Shown here: piece by piece, positions 18,027 to 26,412 of the stretch
Layout of the letters: each line of letters opens with the position of its first letter
Position numbering within the stretch: position 1 is the first letter of the stretch
From: Flavobacterium sp. MC2016-06
Lineage (GTDB): Bacteria > Bacteroidota > Bacteroidia > Flavobacteriales > Flavobacteriaceae
Length of the DNA: 64,000 nucleotides
Direction: 5' to 3'
Assembly: GCF_009711165.2 (NCBI RefSeq)
Contig: NZ_WMID02000011.1
Coordinates: forward strand, 62,001 to 126,000
The notes under the pieces: model-generated
What the model was told of the DNA's origin: nothing
The model's database searches: none
Seen by the model: the letters and a program-made list of their open reading frames with translations, nothing else
Position numbers and translations under genes: made by a program

Positions 18027-18518
18027 ATGAAAGATAAATTAAAAGCATTTTTGTTCCTTATTATTATTTGTAATATAATAATGTCAATAGCCACAACTAT
18101 TTTCAGTATTTGTTCTAATAGTTATTTTAATGAATATGAAAATTTAAAGAGTTTTAATAATAAAAAATTACACATGAATGATGATTTTTTATTAATAGAT
18201 AAAGTTTACCAAGACTCAGGGCCAGAAGGAACAAATATGTACTTTGATGTTGAAGGTATTATATTAAGTGATAATTCTAAAGTAGTATTAAATGTCACGA
18301 AACTTGAATATCTAAAAGAAAATGTAGAAAAACAGCCACTTTATAAAAGTAAAATAACAGGTGATTTTTTTCTAAAAGATGCTCCTAAAGAATATTACAA
18401 CTCTGAAATTAGGATTTTTTATTTTAAAATTTATTTAAAATTTTCTTTCTATTTAATAATTGGAGTAATAATGTTTTTTGTAATAAGACACATAAAATAT
18501 CGAAAGTATAGAATATGA
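18027..18518 (+). CDS. Orphan membrane protein, unknown function
   Basis: About 163 residues from the ATG at 18027; a GTG at 18015 would add four. Two hydrophobic spans are visible, one near the N-terminus (about 7-30, FLFLIIICNIIMSIATTIFS) and one near the C-terminus (about 135-155, FYLIIGVIMFFVI), with a soluble domain between them and a basic RHIKYRKYRI tail. I do not recognise a family. The gene is AT-rich and sits between two identical terminators (17936-17965 and 18587-18618), next to a Clp remnant, so it looks like accessory material in a variable spot downstream of parC. Confidence 0.6.
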   Translation: MKDKLKAFLFLIIICNIIMSIATTIFSICSNSYFNEYENLKSFNNKKLHMNDDFLLIDKVYQDSGPEGTNMYFDVEGIILSDNSKVVLNVTKLEYLKENVEKQPLYKSKITGDFFLKDAPKEYYNSEIRIFYFKIYLKFSFYLIIGVIMFFVIRHIKYRKYRI

Positions 18519-18586
18519 AATGTCTTTTTTAATTGTCTTTAATTTTTTTGATAATCAAAAGACAAACATAAAATGTATTTGAATAA

Positions 18587-18618
18587 AAAACGCTGAGAAA
18601 TTCTCAGCGTTTTTTTTA
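18587..18618. terminator. Terminator copy 2
   Basis: Same stem ACGCTGAGAA / TTCTCAGCGT as behind parC, flanked by A and T runs, so it can serve both the orphan membrane gene (plus strand) and the Clp remnant (minus strand). Confidence 0.88.
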
Positions 18619-18635
18619 TACCGTAAACTCAATTG

Positions 18636-19318
18636 CTAACTTAAACTAAACGGTACAGTATTTTCTTTTATCCATTTTACTTCTCCGTTTTCAATAACAG
18701 CCTTTATTTTGTCGCCGTCAATTACTTCGCCAGAGATGATTTTTTTTGCCAGAGGTCTTCTCAAATGGCTTCTAATGATACTTTTTATTGGTCTTGCGCC
18801 ATATTTGGCATTATAACCATTTTCGGCAAGAAAGAGTTTTGTTTCCAGCGGAATATTAACCGTTATATTTGCTGTTTTTAGTAAATCTAAAAGCTCTTTT
18901 TTAAGATGAATTTCAAATATTTTTAATGTATTTTCTTTGCTAATAGGAGCAAACGGAATAATTTCTGTCAAACGGCCTAAAAATTCAGGTCTAAAATAAT
19001 TAGCCATAATTTCCATTAAAGAACTCGATGACGGAATTTGATTTTTATTGAAAGCTTCTACAATATAATCAGATCCAATATTTGAAGTAAAAAGTATAAT
19101 AGCATTAGAGAAATCACCTTCTTTTCCCAAACGGTCATGAAGCTTTCCTTCATCCATAATTTGTAAAAAAACATCATAAACCGACGCATGTGCTTTTTCG
19201 ATTTCATCAAATAATACAATCGAATAGGGCTTTTGTCTAATTTTATTCACAAGTAATCCACCTTCTTCATAACCAACATATCCCGGAGGCGCGCCAAGAA
19301 TGGGATTATTTGTGTGAG
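18636..19318 (-). pseudogene. Truncated ClpB/ClpV-like AAA+ ATPase, C-terminal fragment
   Basis: Reads on the minus strand as the C-terminal half of the second AAA+ module of a Clp ATPase. It begins at NPILGAPPGYVGYEEGG (about 19312 downwards), then Walker B SIVLFDEIEKAHASV, sensor 1 ILFTSNIGS, arginine finger RPEFLGRL, and sensor 2 YGARPIKSIIRSHLRRPLA. The Walker A motif, the whole first AAA+ module and the N-domain are missing. An in-frame stop lies just upstream and the only start is a GTG (19248-19250) inside the homologous part. It is therefore a broken remnant of a gene about four times longer, not a working chaperone. It could derive from a housekeeping ClpB or a secretion-associated ClpV. 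It is bracketed by terminator copies 2 and 3. Confidence 0.85.
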
Positions 19319-19392
19319 AGTTTTATGAAACACTTAAAAAGCAGGTCATCAAATGTTTTTCCGTATCGTTTGTTTATAGAAAATTAAGAATT

Positions 19393-19421
19393 AAAAACGC
19401 TGAGAATTTCTCAGCGTTTTT
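19393..19421. terminator. Terminator copy 3
   Basis: ACGCTGAGAA / TTCTCAGCGT stem with one loop base. In the minus direction it lies just upstream of the Clp remnant and just downstream of the di-haem peroxidase gene, whose terminator it probably is. Confidence 0.88.
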
Positions 19422-19447
19422 GTTTGTAATAAAATGTTATTTCGGTT

Positions 19448-21235
19448 TTATTGGTATTTTTTATCCGTCAATGTTTTCATAAAAGCAACCAAAGCCTGTT
19501 CTTCGTTTTTATTCAACTTTAACGCATCAAAAGGAAGTGTTTGATTGTCTACGGCGTATCCTAAACCTTTTCCGCCTCCTTTGTTATAAAAATCAACAAC
19601 CTCTTCTAATGTTTTATAAACGCCATTGTGCATATATGGTGCAGTTATAGCAATATTTCGAATAGTTGGAGTTTTAAAAGCTCCAATTAATTGAGGCATT
19701 TTATTATACAAATAGCGTCCGGTATCTGGACTGAGTTCTTTTCCAGAAGCGTCATTAGGAGTTCCTATAACTTCATGTTCCGTTTTAGAATAACTTGGCG
19801 GAACAGTTCCGTTGAATAGAGGCGTGAAATGACAAGTTGCGCATTTGGCTTTCCCCATAAAAAGATTCATTCCTTCAATTTCTTGATTACTAAGACTGTT
19901 TTTTTCTCCTCGCATAAATTTATCAAATCGAGAATCAAAAGCGTTTAAAGATCTAACATAACTGGCAATTGCATTCTGAATCTGCCAAGCTTCTGGTTTT
20001 GTTGTTTTAGGATATGCTTTTTTGAAAAGTTTTATATAATCATTATTCAATAAAACTTGAGCATGAATGTCTTTTAGAGAACCGTGCATTTCGTCTTTAT
20101 TCTCGATAACATCTACACTTTGTTTTTCTAAATCTAATTGGCGCATGTCCCAAAATTGTGCATTTTGTAAAGATGCGTAGGTTAGAGTAGGTGTGTTACG
20201 CATTAGATTACTGCCATTTAGCGAAACATTAGTTTTTAAACCATCTGTAAAAGCTTTTTCGGGATGATGACAAGTGGCACAACTTCTGTCATTGTTTTTG
20301 GATAGTTTTTTATCATAAAATAATTTCTCTCCCAAAAGGGCTTTATCAGTTGTAAAATTATAAGCACTAGAAAGAACAAAGGCATTGACATCAAAGGCAT
20401 CTTTGTCAAATAAAGTTACTGCTGTAGGTTTTAGCGGACTGCTTTTTAGTACCATTTTGATTTTTTCTTCTTTCTGAAAGTCTTTCAATTTTTTAGAAAT
20501 CGGATTCAGATATTCGGTTATAAAAACAGCTCTATTAAAGGCATTGAAGTTGTTATTTTCGGCACAATACTTTTGAGCTTGTGCGGTTAGTTTTTTTAAA
20601 TCTGACAGTGTTTTACTAGTAGCATTGATTCTCTCCAATAAGACTGGAATACCCATTAAACTTTGTCCAGCTTCAAGAATTGAGGATTGTAAAATAGGAC
20701 TGTCAAAACCTGTAATACCCAAAGTAATTACCCTAAAAACATTTTGCTGTACAGCATCCAGAACGTAATCGTTACTTATTGTAATAACTTCAAATGTATT
20801 TTGAAGTTGTTTTATGTTGGCTTTAAAAATGTTTATTTCTCGCAGCAAATTTTCTTTATTTCCAATTTCATATTCGGGATAAATAAGTTCTTCGATAACC
20901 TGAAAACCATGAGGTTCAAAAGATCTGTTTTCTTCCAATTCCATTTCATCGAGAGCAGGGCCATTCATAAAACGAGCTGTTTCTGGAACAAAATATTCCA
21001 CTGCCCATTCTACTTTTTTATAAGCCAAACGAGATTTTTTAAACTGCTCTATAATTTCTTTCTGCGATTTATCAGCAGTTGCAATTTTCTGAAACTGCAT
21101 GATTTCATTGTTTAATTTGTTTAAATCAATCAATAAATCCTGTTTAACAGTTGCTTTAGAAACCTGATTTTCTTTGCAGGAAAAAAACAGACATGCAATT
21201 AAAAACAACGTAATAAAGTATTTCAATTTTATCAT
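19448..21235 (-). CDS. Di-haem cytochrome c peroxidase (MauG/CCP family) lipoprotein with imelysin-like N-terminal domain
   Basis: 595-residue envelope protein. Lipobox CLFFSC puts the lipid on Cys20. Residues ~30-250 form a helical region containing EPHGFQVIEELIYPEY (107-122), which recalls the GxHxxE region of imelysin/EfeO-like proteins. Residues ~295-595 are a di-haem peroxidase with two c-type haem sites, CATCHH (319-324) and CATCHF (465-470), plus APYMHNGVYKTLEEVVDFYNKGG near the end. The family reduces peroxide or oxidises protein side chains in the periplasm. It lies 69 bases after a PhoX-like lipoprotein gene that starts in the same AGTACTATG context, so the two are likely co-transcribed. 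An iron link is plausible but inferred. Confidence 0.88.
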   Translation of the reverse strand: MIKLKYFITLFLIACLFFSCKENQVSKATVKQDLLIDLNKLNNEIMQFQKIATADKSQKEIIEQFKKSRLAYKKVEWAVEYFVPETARFMNGPALDEMELEENRSFEPHGFQVIEELIYPEYEIGNKENLLREINIFKANIKQLQNTFEVITISNDYVLDAVQQNVFRVITLGITGFDSPILQSSILEAGQSLMGIPVLLERINATSKTLSDLKKLTAQAQKYCAENNNFNAFNRAVFITEYLNPISKKLKDFQKEEKIKMVLKSSPLKPTAVTLFDKDAFDVNAFVLSSAYNFTTDKALLGEKLFYDKKLSKNNDRSCATCHHPEKAFTDGLKTNVSLNGSNLMRNTPTLTYASLQNAQFWDMRQLDLEKQSVDVIENKDEMHGSLKDIHAQVLLNNDYIKLFKKAYPKTTKPEAWQIQNAIASYVRSLNAFDSRFDKFMRGEKNSLSNQEIEGMNLFMGKAKCATCHFTPLFNGTVPPSYSKTEHEVIGTPNDASGKELSPDTGRYLYNKMPQLIGAFKTPTIRNIAITAPYMHNGVYKTLEEVVDFYNKGGGKGLGYAVDNQTLPFDALKLNKNEEQALVAFMKTLTDKKYQ

Positions 21236-21303
21236 AGTACTTTAAATGAAAATAACCCTTATCAAAAAATAATAAGGGTCGTCAATTATTTAGATCGAAA
21301 ATA

Positions 21304-22785
21304 TTAACGCTGTACGTCTCTAATAATAACAGTTTGTCCGCCTTCTTTATTGGTACTGATACCAGAACCGTCGGCATTTTTAAAGGCATCAAGCTGCCAA
21401 GTATGCGGGTGAATGTTTACCGTAAAAGTGTTTGGAACTCCAATTAAATCTGAAATGTCCTGCATGGCACCAAATTCCCAGCTTCCCAGTCTTGTTTCGC
21501 CAGCTTGGTTGTATAAAGCATTCCAAGCCACATCTGTTCTTTTGTGGTTCATGTTTAACCAAGGTTTATTTTGTTTAGACGAAATGTTATACTGCCAGAT
21601 ATAAGAATCGTGTTTTGCATCTGCATAATAACTGTCACCATCTTCCTGAATGTAAACATAGTTTTCTGTAACACAAAGATTGTCAGGATTAATAATTCCG
21701 TTTCCAGGATTACTATCACCTTCTACAGCCAATTCTAAAGTTCCTTTTAATGGATCAGAAGCATCCATTTTTAGTTTATAAACTCTTCCCCACATCGTAT
21801 ATCCATCAACTGGAGCATTTGAAGTGGCTTGACCAGTTGCCGTAAAATAAACTTCTCTGTTGTTGCTTGCGCTTCCTTTTCTGTAATCAACATCTTCAAC
21901 TCTAGAGAAACGAATAGCTCCTAAAGAATTTACAGTGGTATTAATTACAGCACCTGTTAAGTTTTTAGCATCTGGAATTTCAACAAAAGAAACTGGGTAC
22001 GAGTTGTTTAAAGTAATAGTCGTCTCAACCTGATTTCCGTCAGTTCTTTTTAAAGCATACAATTTTCCGTTAGATAAATCACCAACAGTAGTACTCATAT
22101 ACATAATCAATTGTCCTGCACTTACGTGTGAAGTTGCGTAAGATTGATCCTCGCCAATAAGAATAATGGTTTTTCCAGGATATGCTTCTTTTGGTAACGG
22201 AACAGCATTTTCCATACTCGCTTTACCTAAAGCAGGTAAAACTCTGTCGGTTCTGCTTTTATCTGTAGACAAACCTAAAGGATTAATTCCGTGCACCATA
22301 CTTTCCTGTCCGCTTTCTCCAGCCGTTAAGAAAATTGGGCCAAATCCGTGAATTTCTGGTGTTGCCAAAGTCGCAGAGCACAAACGTGTTAAACCTCCAA
22401 CTGCATCTACAATGTATTCTCCTTTTACAGGCTTGAATGTTTTATCTAAATATACCCTTGAAACAGATTGAATAATCTCATGATTTGTAATTAAAATGTA
22501 ACCGTCTCCTTTAGGATCTTTCATAAATCCAGCTCCATCGGGCTGCGCTCCATAAACAAACGTCGGAGATTCCGGCAAAACATCTGCACTAGTTATTAGT
22601 GTTGAAATTTTAAGGTTTTCAAAACCACTCATTGCAAATACAAAAGGAGGAACGCTTGAGTGAGAGGTAAAATCAATAGCAGCATTTACGCTGTTAGAAT
22701 CTTTGTTGTCATCATCTTGACAACCAACTGCTGAAAGACTTGTTATCCCTAGCAATGCAATTGATCTTAAAAAGTTAGATTTCAT
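21304..22785 (-). CDS. PhoX-like (DUF839) lipoprotein
   Basis: About 493 residues from the ATG at 22783-22785; a longer in-frame start at 22833 would add 16 residues before the signal peptide and is less likely. The lipobox is SLSAVGC (Cys about residue 22). The body is repetitive beta structure consistent with a propeller: ITNHE, a GGLTRLCSATL segment, GEDQSYATSHVSAG and a late RVEDVDYR and NPDNLCV. These recall the PhoX/DUF839 group of calcium/iron alkaline phosphatases and look-alikes. I cannot confirm the metal ligands, so phosphatase activity is not assured. First gene of a probable pair with the di-haem peroxidase. Confidence 0.7.
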   Translation of the reverse strand: MKSNFLRSIALLGITSLSAVGCQDDDNKDSNSVNAAIDFTSHSSVPPFVFAMSGFENLKISTLITSADVLPESPTFVYGAQPDGAGFMKDPKGDGYILITNHEIIQSVSRVYLDKTFKPVKGEYIVDAVGGLTRLCSATLATPEIHGFGPIFLTAGESGQESMVHGINPLGLSTDKSRTDRVLPALGKASMENAVPLPKEAYPGKTIILIGEDQSYATSHVSAGQLIMYMSTTVGDLSNGKLYALKRTDGNQVETTITLNNSYPVSFVEIPDAKNLTGAVINTTVNSLGAIRFSRVEDVDYRKGSASNNREVYFTATGQATSNAPVDGYTMWGRVYKLKMDASDPLKGTLELAVEGDSNPGNGIINPDNLCVTENYVYIQEDGDSYYADAKHDSYIWQYNISSKQNKPWLNMNHKRTDVAWNALYNQAGETRLGSWEFGAMQDISDLIGVPNTFTVNIHPHTWQLDAFKNADGSGISTNKEGGQTVIIRDVQR

Positions 22786-22962
22786 AGTACTTTGTGTTTT
22801 TTTATTTTTAACAAAGCTATTCTTCAAAATCAAAATAGATGTTATGCTAATTTTTTATAATTGCTAACAAATAATAAGTTTTGTATTACGAAATGGTAAA
22901 TTTTAAGGTTTAATTGTAAATTTAAGCCTTACAAAATTTCTTAAAGTGAGTTTTCCGAAAGA

Positions 22963-23589
22963 TTATTTAAAAAGCTGATTCAGGTTAATTTCTTTCTTTT
23001 CTTTAAGCTTTTTTACAATTTTCAAAAAGGCAATTGCCGTGATATAAGCGTCGCCCAAAGCAGTGTGTCTGTCTTTTTTAGAAATGTCAAATTTGTCGGC
23101 CAGATCGTCTAAAGTATAATGATCTTTTCGTTCAAACAAATGCGATTTTATTAAAGTTCTTTTATATAAAGTTGCAGTGTCTAAAGTTAGATTTGTTAAC
23201 ACAGGCAAACCATTTCTTTCTAAGGCGCGGTTAATCATCGTAACATCAAAAATGGTGTGATGTGCAATAATAACGGAATCGCCTAAATAGACTAAAAATT
23301 TTTGTAAAGCTTCTAATTCGCTCGGACGCTGAATTACAAAAGCTTTTAATATGCCATGAATCTGTGCAGTCGATTTATCGTAATGATCCTGCTCAATATA
23401 AATTTCAAAACTATCCTGAATCGAGATTATACCGTTTTGTAAAACCAAAGCACCAATACATAAAATACGATCCTTATCATAATCAAAACCAGTAGTTTCG
23501 GTATCTAAAACAACAAAACGAGTTGCTTCGATACTGATATTTTCATCGAATAGATTTTCTTCTTTTTTCCAAAAATTAAATAAACTCAT
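22963..23589 (-). CDS. DnaQ-like 3'-5' exonuclease
   Basis: 208-residue DEDDh exonuclease related to the DNA polymerase III epsilon subunit. Motif ExoI is FVVLDTETTGFD (31-42), ExoII is in VIIAHHTIFDVTMIN, and ExoIIIepsilon is DRHTALGDAYITA with the diagnostic His and Asp. It lies two bases after the CBS/DUF294 gene, so the two are co-transcribed and probably work together. In this arrangement the enzyme may act on nucleotides or RNA rather than as the replicative proofreader. Complete gene; the ATG at 23589 directly follows the upstream stop. Confidence 0.9.
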   Translation of the reverse strand: MSLFNFWKKEENLFDENISIEATRFVVLDTETTGFDYDKDRILCIGALVLQNGIISIQDSFEIYIEQDHYDKSTAQIHGILKAFVIQRPSELEALQKFLVYLGDSVIIAHHTIFDVTMINRALERNGLPVLTNLTLDTATLYKRTLIKSHLFERKDHYTLDDLADKFDISKKDRHTALGDAYITAIAFLKIVKKLKEKKEINLNQLFK

Positions 23590-23591
23590 GC

Positions 23592-25511
23592 TTATACGAT
23601 ATTTGAAATATTAAAGCGAACACTAATTAATTCTTGAAGTTCTTTAATAGTTTTAAAGGTTCTTTTAAGCTTGATTTTCTCCATTTTAGATAAAGATTCC
23701 AATTCTATAAACTGTCCAGAATCATGATGCAGAAGACCTTGTTTAGTTCTAAATTTCAACAAAGCTTTAAACGAATACGAACATGACAAATACAGTTCTC
23801 TATTATTAGGTTCTAATTCGGCCAATTTTTCAAAACGTTCTGCTGTATTGCTGATAGATTTAACAGAATGCGATAATATTAAAACTCTTGCAGCATCTGT
23901 AAGAGGCATTAAGGCCCTTCTTTTAATATCAAAATTATCTTTATTTGCACCATCTTGCTCTACCAAGAATTGTCTAAAAAACCCAGTTGGAGAAGGACTC
24001 TGCAAAGCACCGCTCACTAAATGCACATAAAATATCGGGTTTGCTTTTACACTTTCAAAAATAGAATCAGAAAGTTCATTTGTAAGGGCAGCATCACCAT
24101 AGGTTAAGCTGTAATCGAAAAAGATAAAAGACAATAAAACTTCATTTTTCCCAGGATTTGTAATCCAATAATGTACCTGACTTTTCCATTCGTCAAGACT
24201 CAAGCACCATTTTGGGTTTGAAGCCATCATTTCGGCAGGACAGTAATCATAGCCAATTTCAAAAAGACCTTTGTTGACAAGTCCAGCAAATTTTAAAAAA
24301 TAAATTCGAGTTTCATCTTTAAAAACATCCGAAACATTTTCATAAACAATCGCATTATCTTGATCCGTGTGCAGCATTTGTTCGCTTCTTCCTTGGCTTC
24401 CCAAAGCCAGCCAAGCAAATTTTACAGGCGGCGGACTGCTCATTTTTTCTATAGACATTTCGATAACTCGTGTCGTACAAGCTTCGTTAAGTTCTGTTAT
24501 AATTTTAGCAATCAAAGTCATCGGAATATTTTGATCCAAATATCCTTGAAGCAATTGCATAATTCGGTTTCGAATGGGTTTAATTTCTTTGACTTTTTTG
24601 GCTCTTTTCAAGGCTTTTATCAAAACCGCAGGGTTATTTCCTAGAGCTACCATAACATCGTGTTTCGACAAAATTCCGACTGCTTTGGTATTAGTAGTTC
24701 CATCTTTCGTTAGACACAAATAACTAATGTTACTTTTCATCATTGCCATCTGCGCCTCTGTAACCGTCATTTTTTTAGGATACGTAATAACAGGTTTTGT
24801 CATAATAGTTTCGGCCGTTGTCAGGATCGAGTAATCGCCCGTTACAATTTTATTACGAAGATCTTTATCGGTAATAATACCAATTGGCAGCATTTCGTCT
24901 ACAATTAATATCGCACCTACTTTTTTCTTCGACATGATTTTAGCAATATCTCTTGCAGTGGTCGACGGAGTAGACGTAACAATTTTCTTCGAATATTTTA
25001 TGGGCTGTAAATCAAAAGAATGACTGTCAGAATTCATAGTGTCATGACCTAAATCATCACCATAAAGTTTGTCTTTATGAATGTCTGAATACGGATTACG
25101 AGTATTTGAGGCATAACTTTCAATCAAGAAATTACCAATATTTCTATTCTCGAGTGCATAGGGTTTAAACACAGCTATCGGAATGGCATATAGTATACTC
25201 TCTTCGTGCGCAACGGCTTCCATAATATAATTTTCCTGTGCCAAAAGCGGACGCAGCCCAAAAATATCACCTTCGTCACACATATCTAAAACGGTATTTT
25301 TTTGACTTTTCTTTAAAGCCACAGCGCCTTTATGAACAACATAAAAAGAATCGTGAGTCTTCTCGTTTTCGGCAAAAATAACAGCGTCTTTATCTTTATA
25401 AATTATAGAAATCTGTTCAGATAGTTTTTCAAGATCTCCTTGATGCAAAAAATTAAATGGAGGATAACCTTTTAAAAAGTCAGCAACTCTATGCGAAATG
25501 GTATTTTTCAT
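23592..25511 (-). CDS. Cyclic-nucleotide-binding / CBS / DUF294 nucleotidyltransferase-like protein
   Basis: 639-residue soluble multidomain regulator. In order: a cNMP-binding-like domain (about 15-130, with AVALKKSQ and DEGDIFGLRPLL), a pair of CBS domains (about 170-295, with VGAILIVDEMLPIGIITDKDL), a DUF294 nucleotidyltransferase-like domain (about 335-480, with GSQGRSEQMLHTDQDNAIVY, the GSxGR plus DxD pattern) and a DUF294 C-terminal helical domain. Such proteins sense nucleotides and may uridylylate or adenylylate a partner, as GlnD-like enzymes do. The exonuclease gene follows after two bases. A long palindrome sits behind its 5' end at 25595-25663. Confidence 0.88.
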   Translation of the reverse strand: MKNTISHRVADFLKGYPPFNFLHQGDLEKLSEQISIIYKDKDAVIFAENEKTHDSFYVVHKGAVALKKSQKNTVLDMCDEGDIFGLRPLLAQENYIMEAVAHEESILYAIPIAVFKPYALENRNIGNFLIESYASNTRNPYSDIHKDKLYGDDLGHDTMNSDSHSFDLQPIKYSKKIVTSTPSTTARDIAKIMSKKKVGAILIVDEMLPIGIITDKDLRNKIVTGDYSILTTAETIMTKPVITYPKKMTVTEAQMAMMKSNISYLCLTKDGTTNTKAVGILSKHDVMVALGNNPAVLIKALKRAKKVKEIKPIRNRIMQLLQGYLDQNIPMTLIAKIITELNEACTTRVIEMSIEKMSSPPPVKFAWLALGSQGRSEQMLHTDQDNAIVYENVSDVFKDETRIYFLKFAGLVNKGLFEIGYDYCPAEMMASNPKWCLSLDEWKSQVHYWITNPGKNEVLLSFIFFDYSLTYGDAALTNELSDSIFESVKANPIFYVHLVSGALQSPSPTGFFRQFLVEQDGANKDNFDIKRRALMPLTDAARVLILSHSVKSISNTAERFEKLAELEPNNRELYLSCSYSFKALLKFRTKQGLLHHDSGQFIELESLSKMEKIKLKRTFKTIKELQELISVRFNISNIV

Positions 25512-25594
25512 GCGTCAGATTTAGGTTCTAATGTAATACATAAAATAGAAATGTAAAAGAAACACTAAAATTTATTTTAAGTAAAGCAAATTTT

Positions 25595-25663
25595 AATCTC
25601 GCAAAGTCGCGAAGTCGCAAAGAAATATAAAAACTTTGCGTCTTTGCGACTTTGCGAGAGATT
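25595..25663. repeat. Intergenic palindromic repeat built on CGCAAAGTCGC
   Basis: Arms 25595-25622 and 25634-25663 pair with two mismatches and a small bulge, around an A/T-rich loop. The left arm itself contains two copies of GTCGC-AA units. It resembles a dispersed palindromic element more than a plain terminator, since the gene on its left (minus strand) starts here. Confidence 0.75.
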
Positions 25664-25713
25664 GGACAGCTAATATTTCATCTTCTTAAAAAAATAAGGT
25701 ACAAGCATAAAAA

Positions 25714-25735
25714 AAGCTCCAAATTGGAGCTTAAA
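25714..25735 (-). terminator. Terminator after the 123-aa lipoprotein gene
   Basis: Stem AAGCTCCAA / TTGGAGCTT. On the minus strand it is followed by a run of T. Confidence 0.8.
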
Positions 25736-25738
25736 TTT

Positions 25739-26110
25739 TTATTCGACTTTGTAAACCGTTCCGCGTTGTTTTTGGTCAGAACCCACCATTCCAAACTCAA
25801 AAGTATAAGAATCTTTTTTAGTCGTTAGAATTTTCATACTGATGGCTTTTTCTTCGGCCATATTTTTTGGATGTTTCTTTTGCAGAATATATTCGCAGTC
25901 GCTTACCCAGCGCACGGTCGAAGTATCGGTTTTACCATCAAAAGTTTCAATTTCGATACCATCTTTACGCTCAAAAAAAGTAGTTTTTGTAACGCCGTTT
26001 ACTTTAAATTCAAATTTAAATTTCCCGTTTTTAAAGTCTTTGCAGTTATGTTCGGCATTATAACAGGATAATAAAGTCAATAACGGAAGTAAGAATATAA
26101 TTTTTTTCAT
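25739..26110 (-). CDS. Small putative lipoprotein, unknown function
   Basis: 123 residues. Lipoprotein signal LLPLLTLLSC with the modified Cys at about residue 16. The mature chain is a short beta-rich domain with GKFKFEFKVNGVTKTTFFERKDG, a DTSTVRWVSDCEYIL stretch and a second cysteine (in NCKDF) that could pair with the one in SDCEY. I cannot name the family. It has its own terminator and an A/T-rich leader (26111-26150). Single gene by layout. Confidence 0.75.
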   Translation of the reverse strand: MKKIIFLLPLLTLLSCYNAEHNCKDFKNGKFKFEFKVNGVTKTTFFERKDGIEIETFDGKTDTSTVRWVSDCEYILQKKHPKNMAEEKAISMKILTTKKDSYTFEFGMVGSDQKQRGTVYKVE

Positions 26111-26250
26111 TGTTTAAATTAAGTTTTTTTTAGGAGCTATTTCCTGCTTTCCATTACAATCTTTTTATTTTTTAAAGAAAAAAACAAAAAGGATTTTTAT
26201 TACAATCAGGGCTATAACACTCGTTTTCAGAAGACTATTTTTTGATTGTT

Positions 26251-26412
26251 TTAACTAAAGCACAATATAAAAACTACTATGGTTAGAAAAGTTAGAAATA
26301 ATAAATTTCGCTTCTTATTTTTAGGACTTTGTTCTTCGGTTAAATTTGTTTTACCAAATTTCACCAAAAGCCACCAGCACGATCCTCCAAAATTTGCATA
26401 ATATTCTATCAT
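26251..26412 (-). CDS. Small membrane protein (53 aa), overlapping the DinB-like gene
   Basis: Reads from ATG (26410-26412) to TAA (26251-26253). The ATG overlaps the TGA stop of the upstream DinB-like gene as ATGA, the usual sign of translational coupling. The product begins MIEYYANFGGSCWWLLVKFG, has a charged middle (TEEQSPKNKKR) and ends with a hydrophobic helix (LLFLTFLTIVVFILCF). The Gly-Ser-Cys-Trp-Trp segment and the single span look like a genuine small envelope protein. I recognise no family. Confidence 0.6.
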   Translation of the reverse strand: MIEYYANFGGSCWWLLVKFGKTNLTEEQSPKNKKRNLLFLTFLTIVVFILCFS

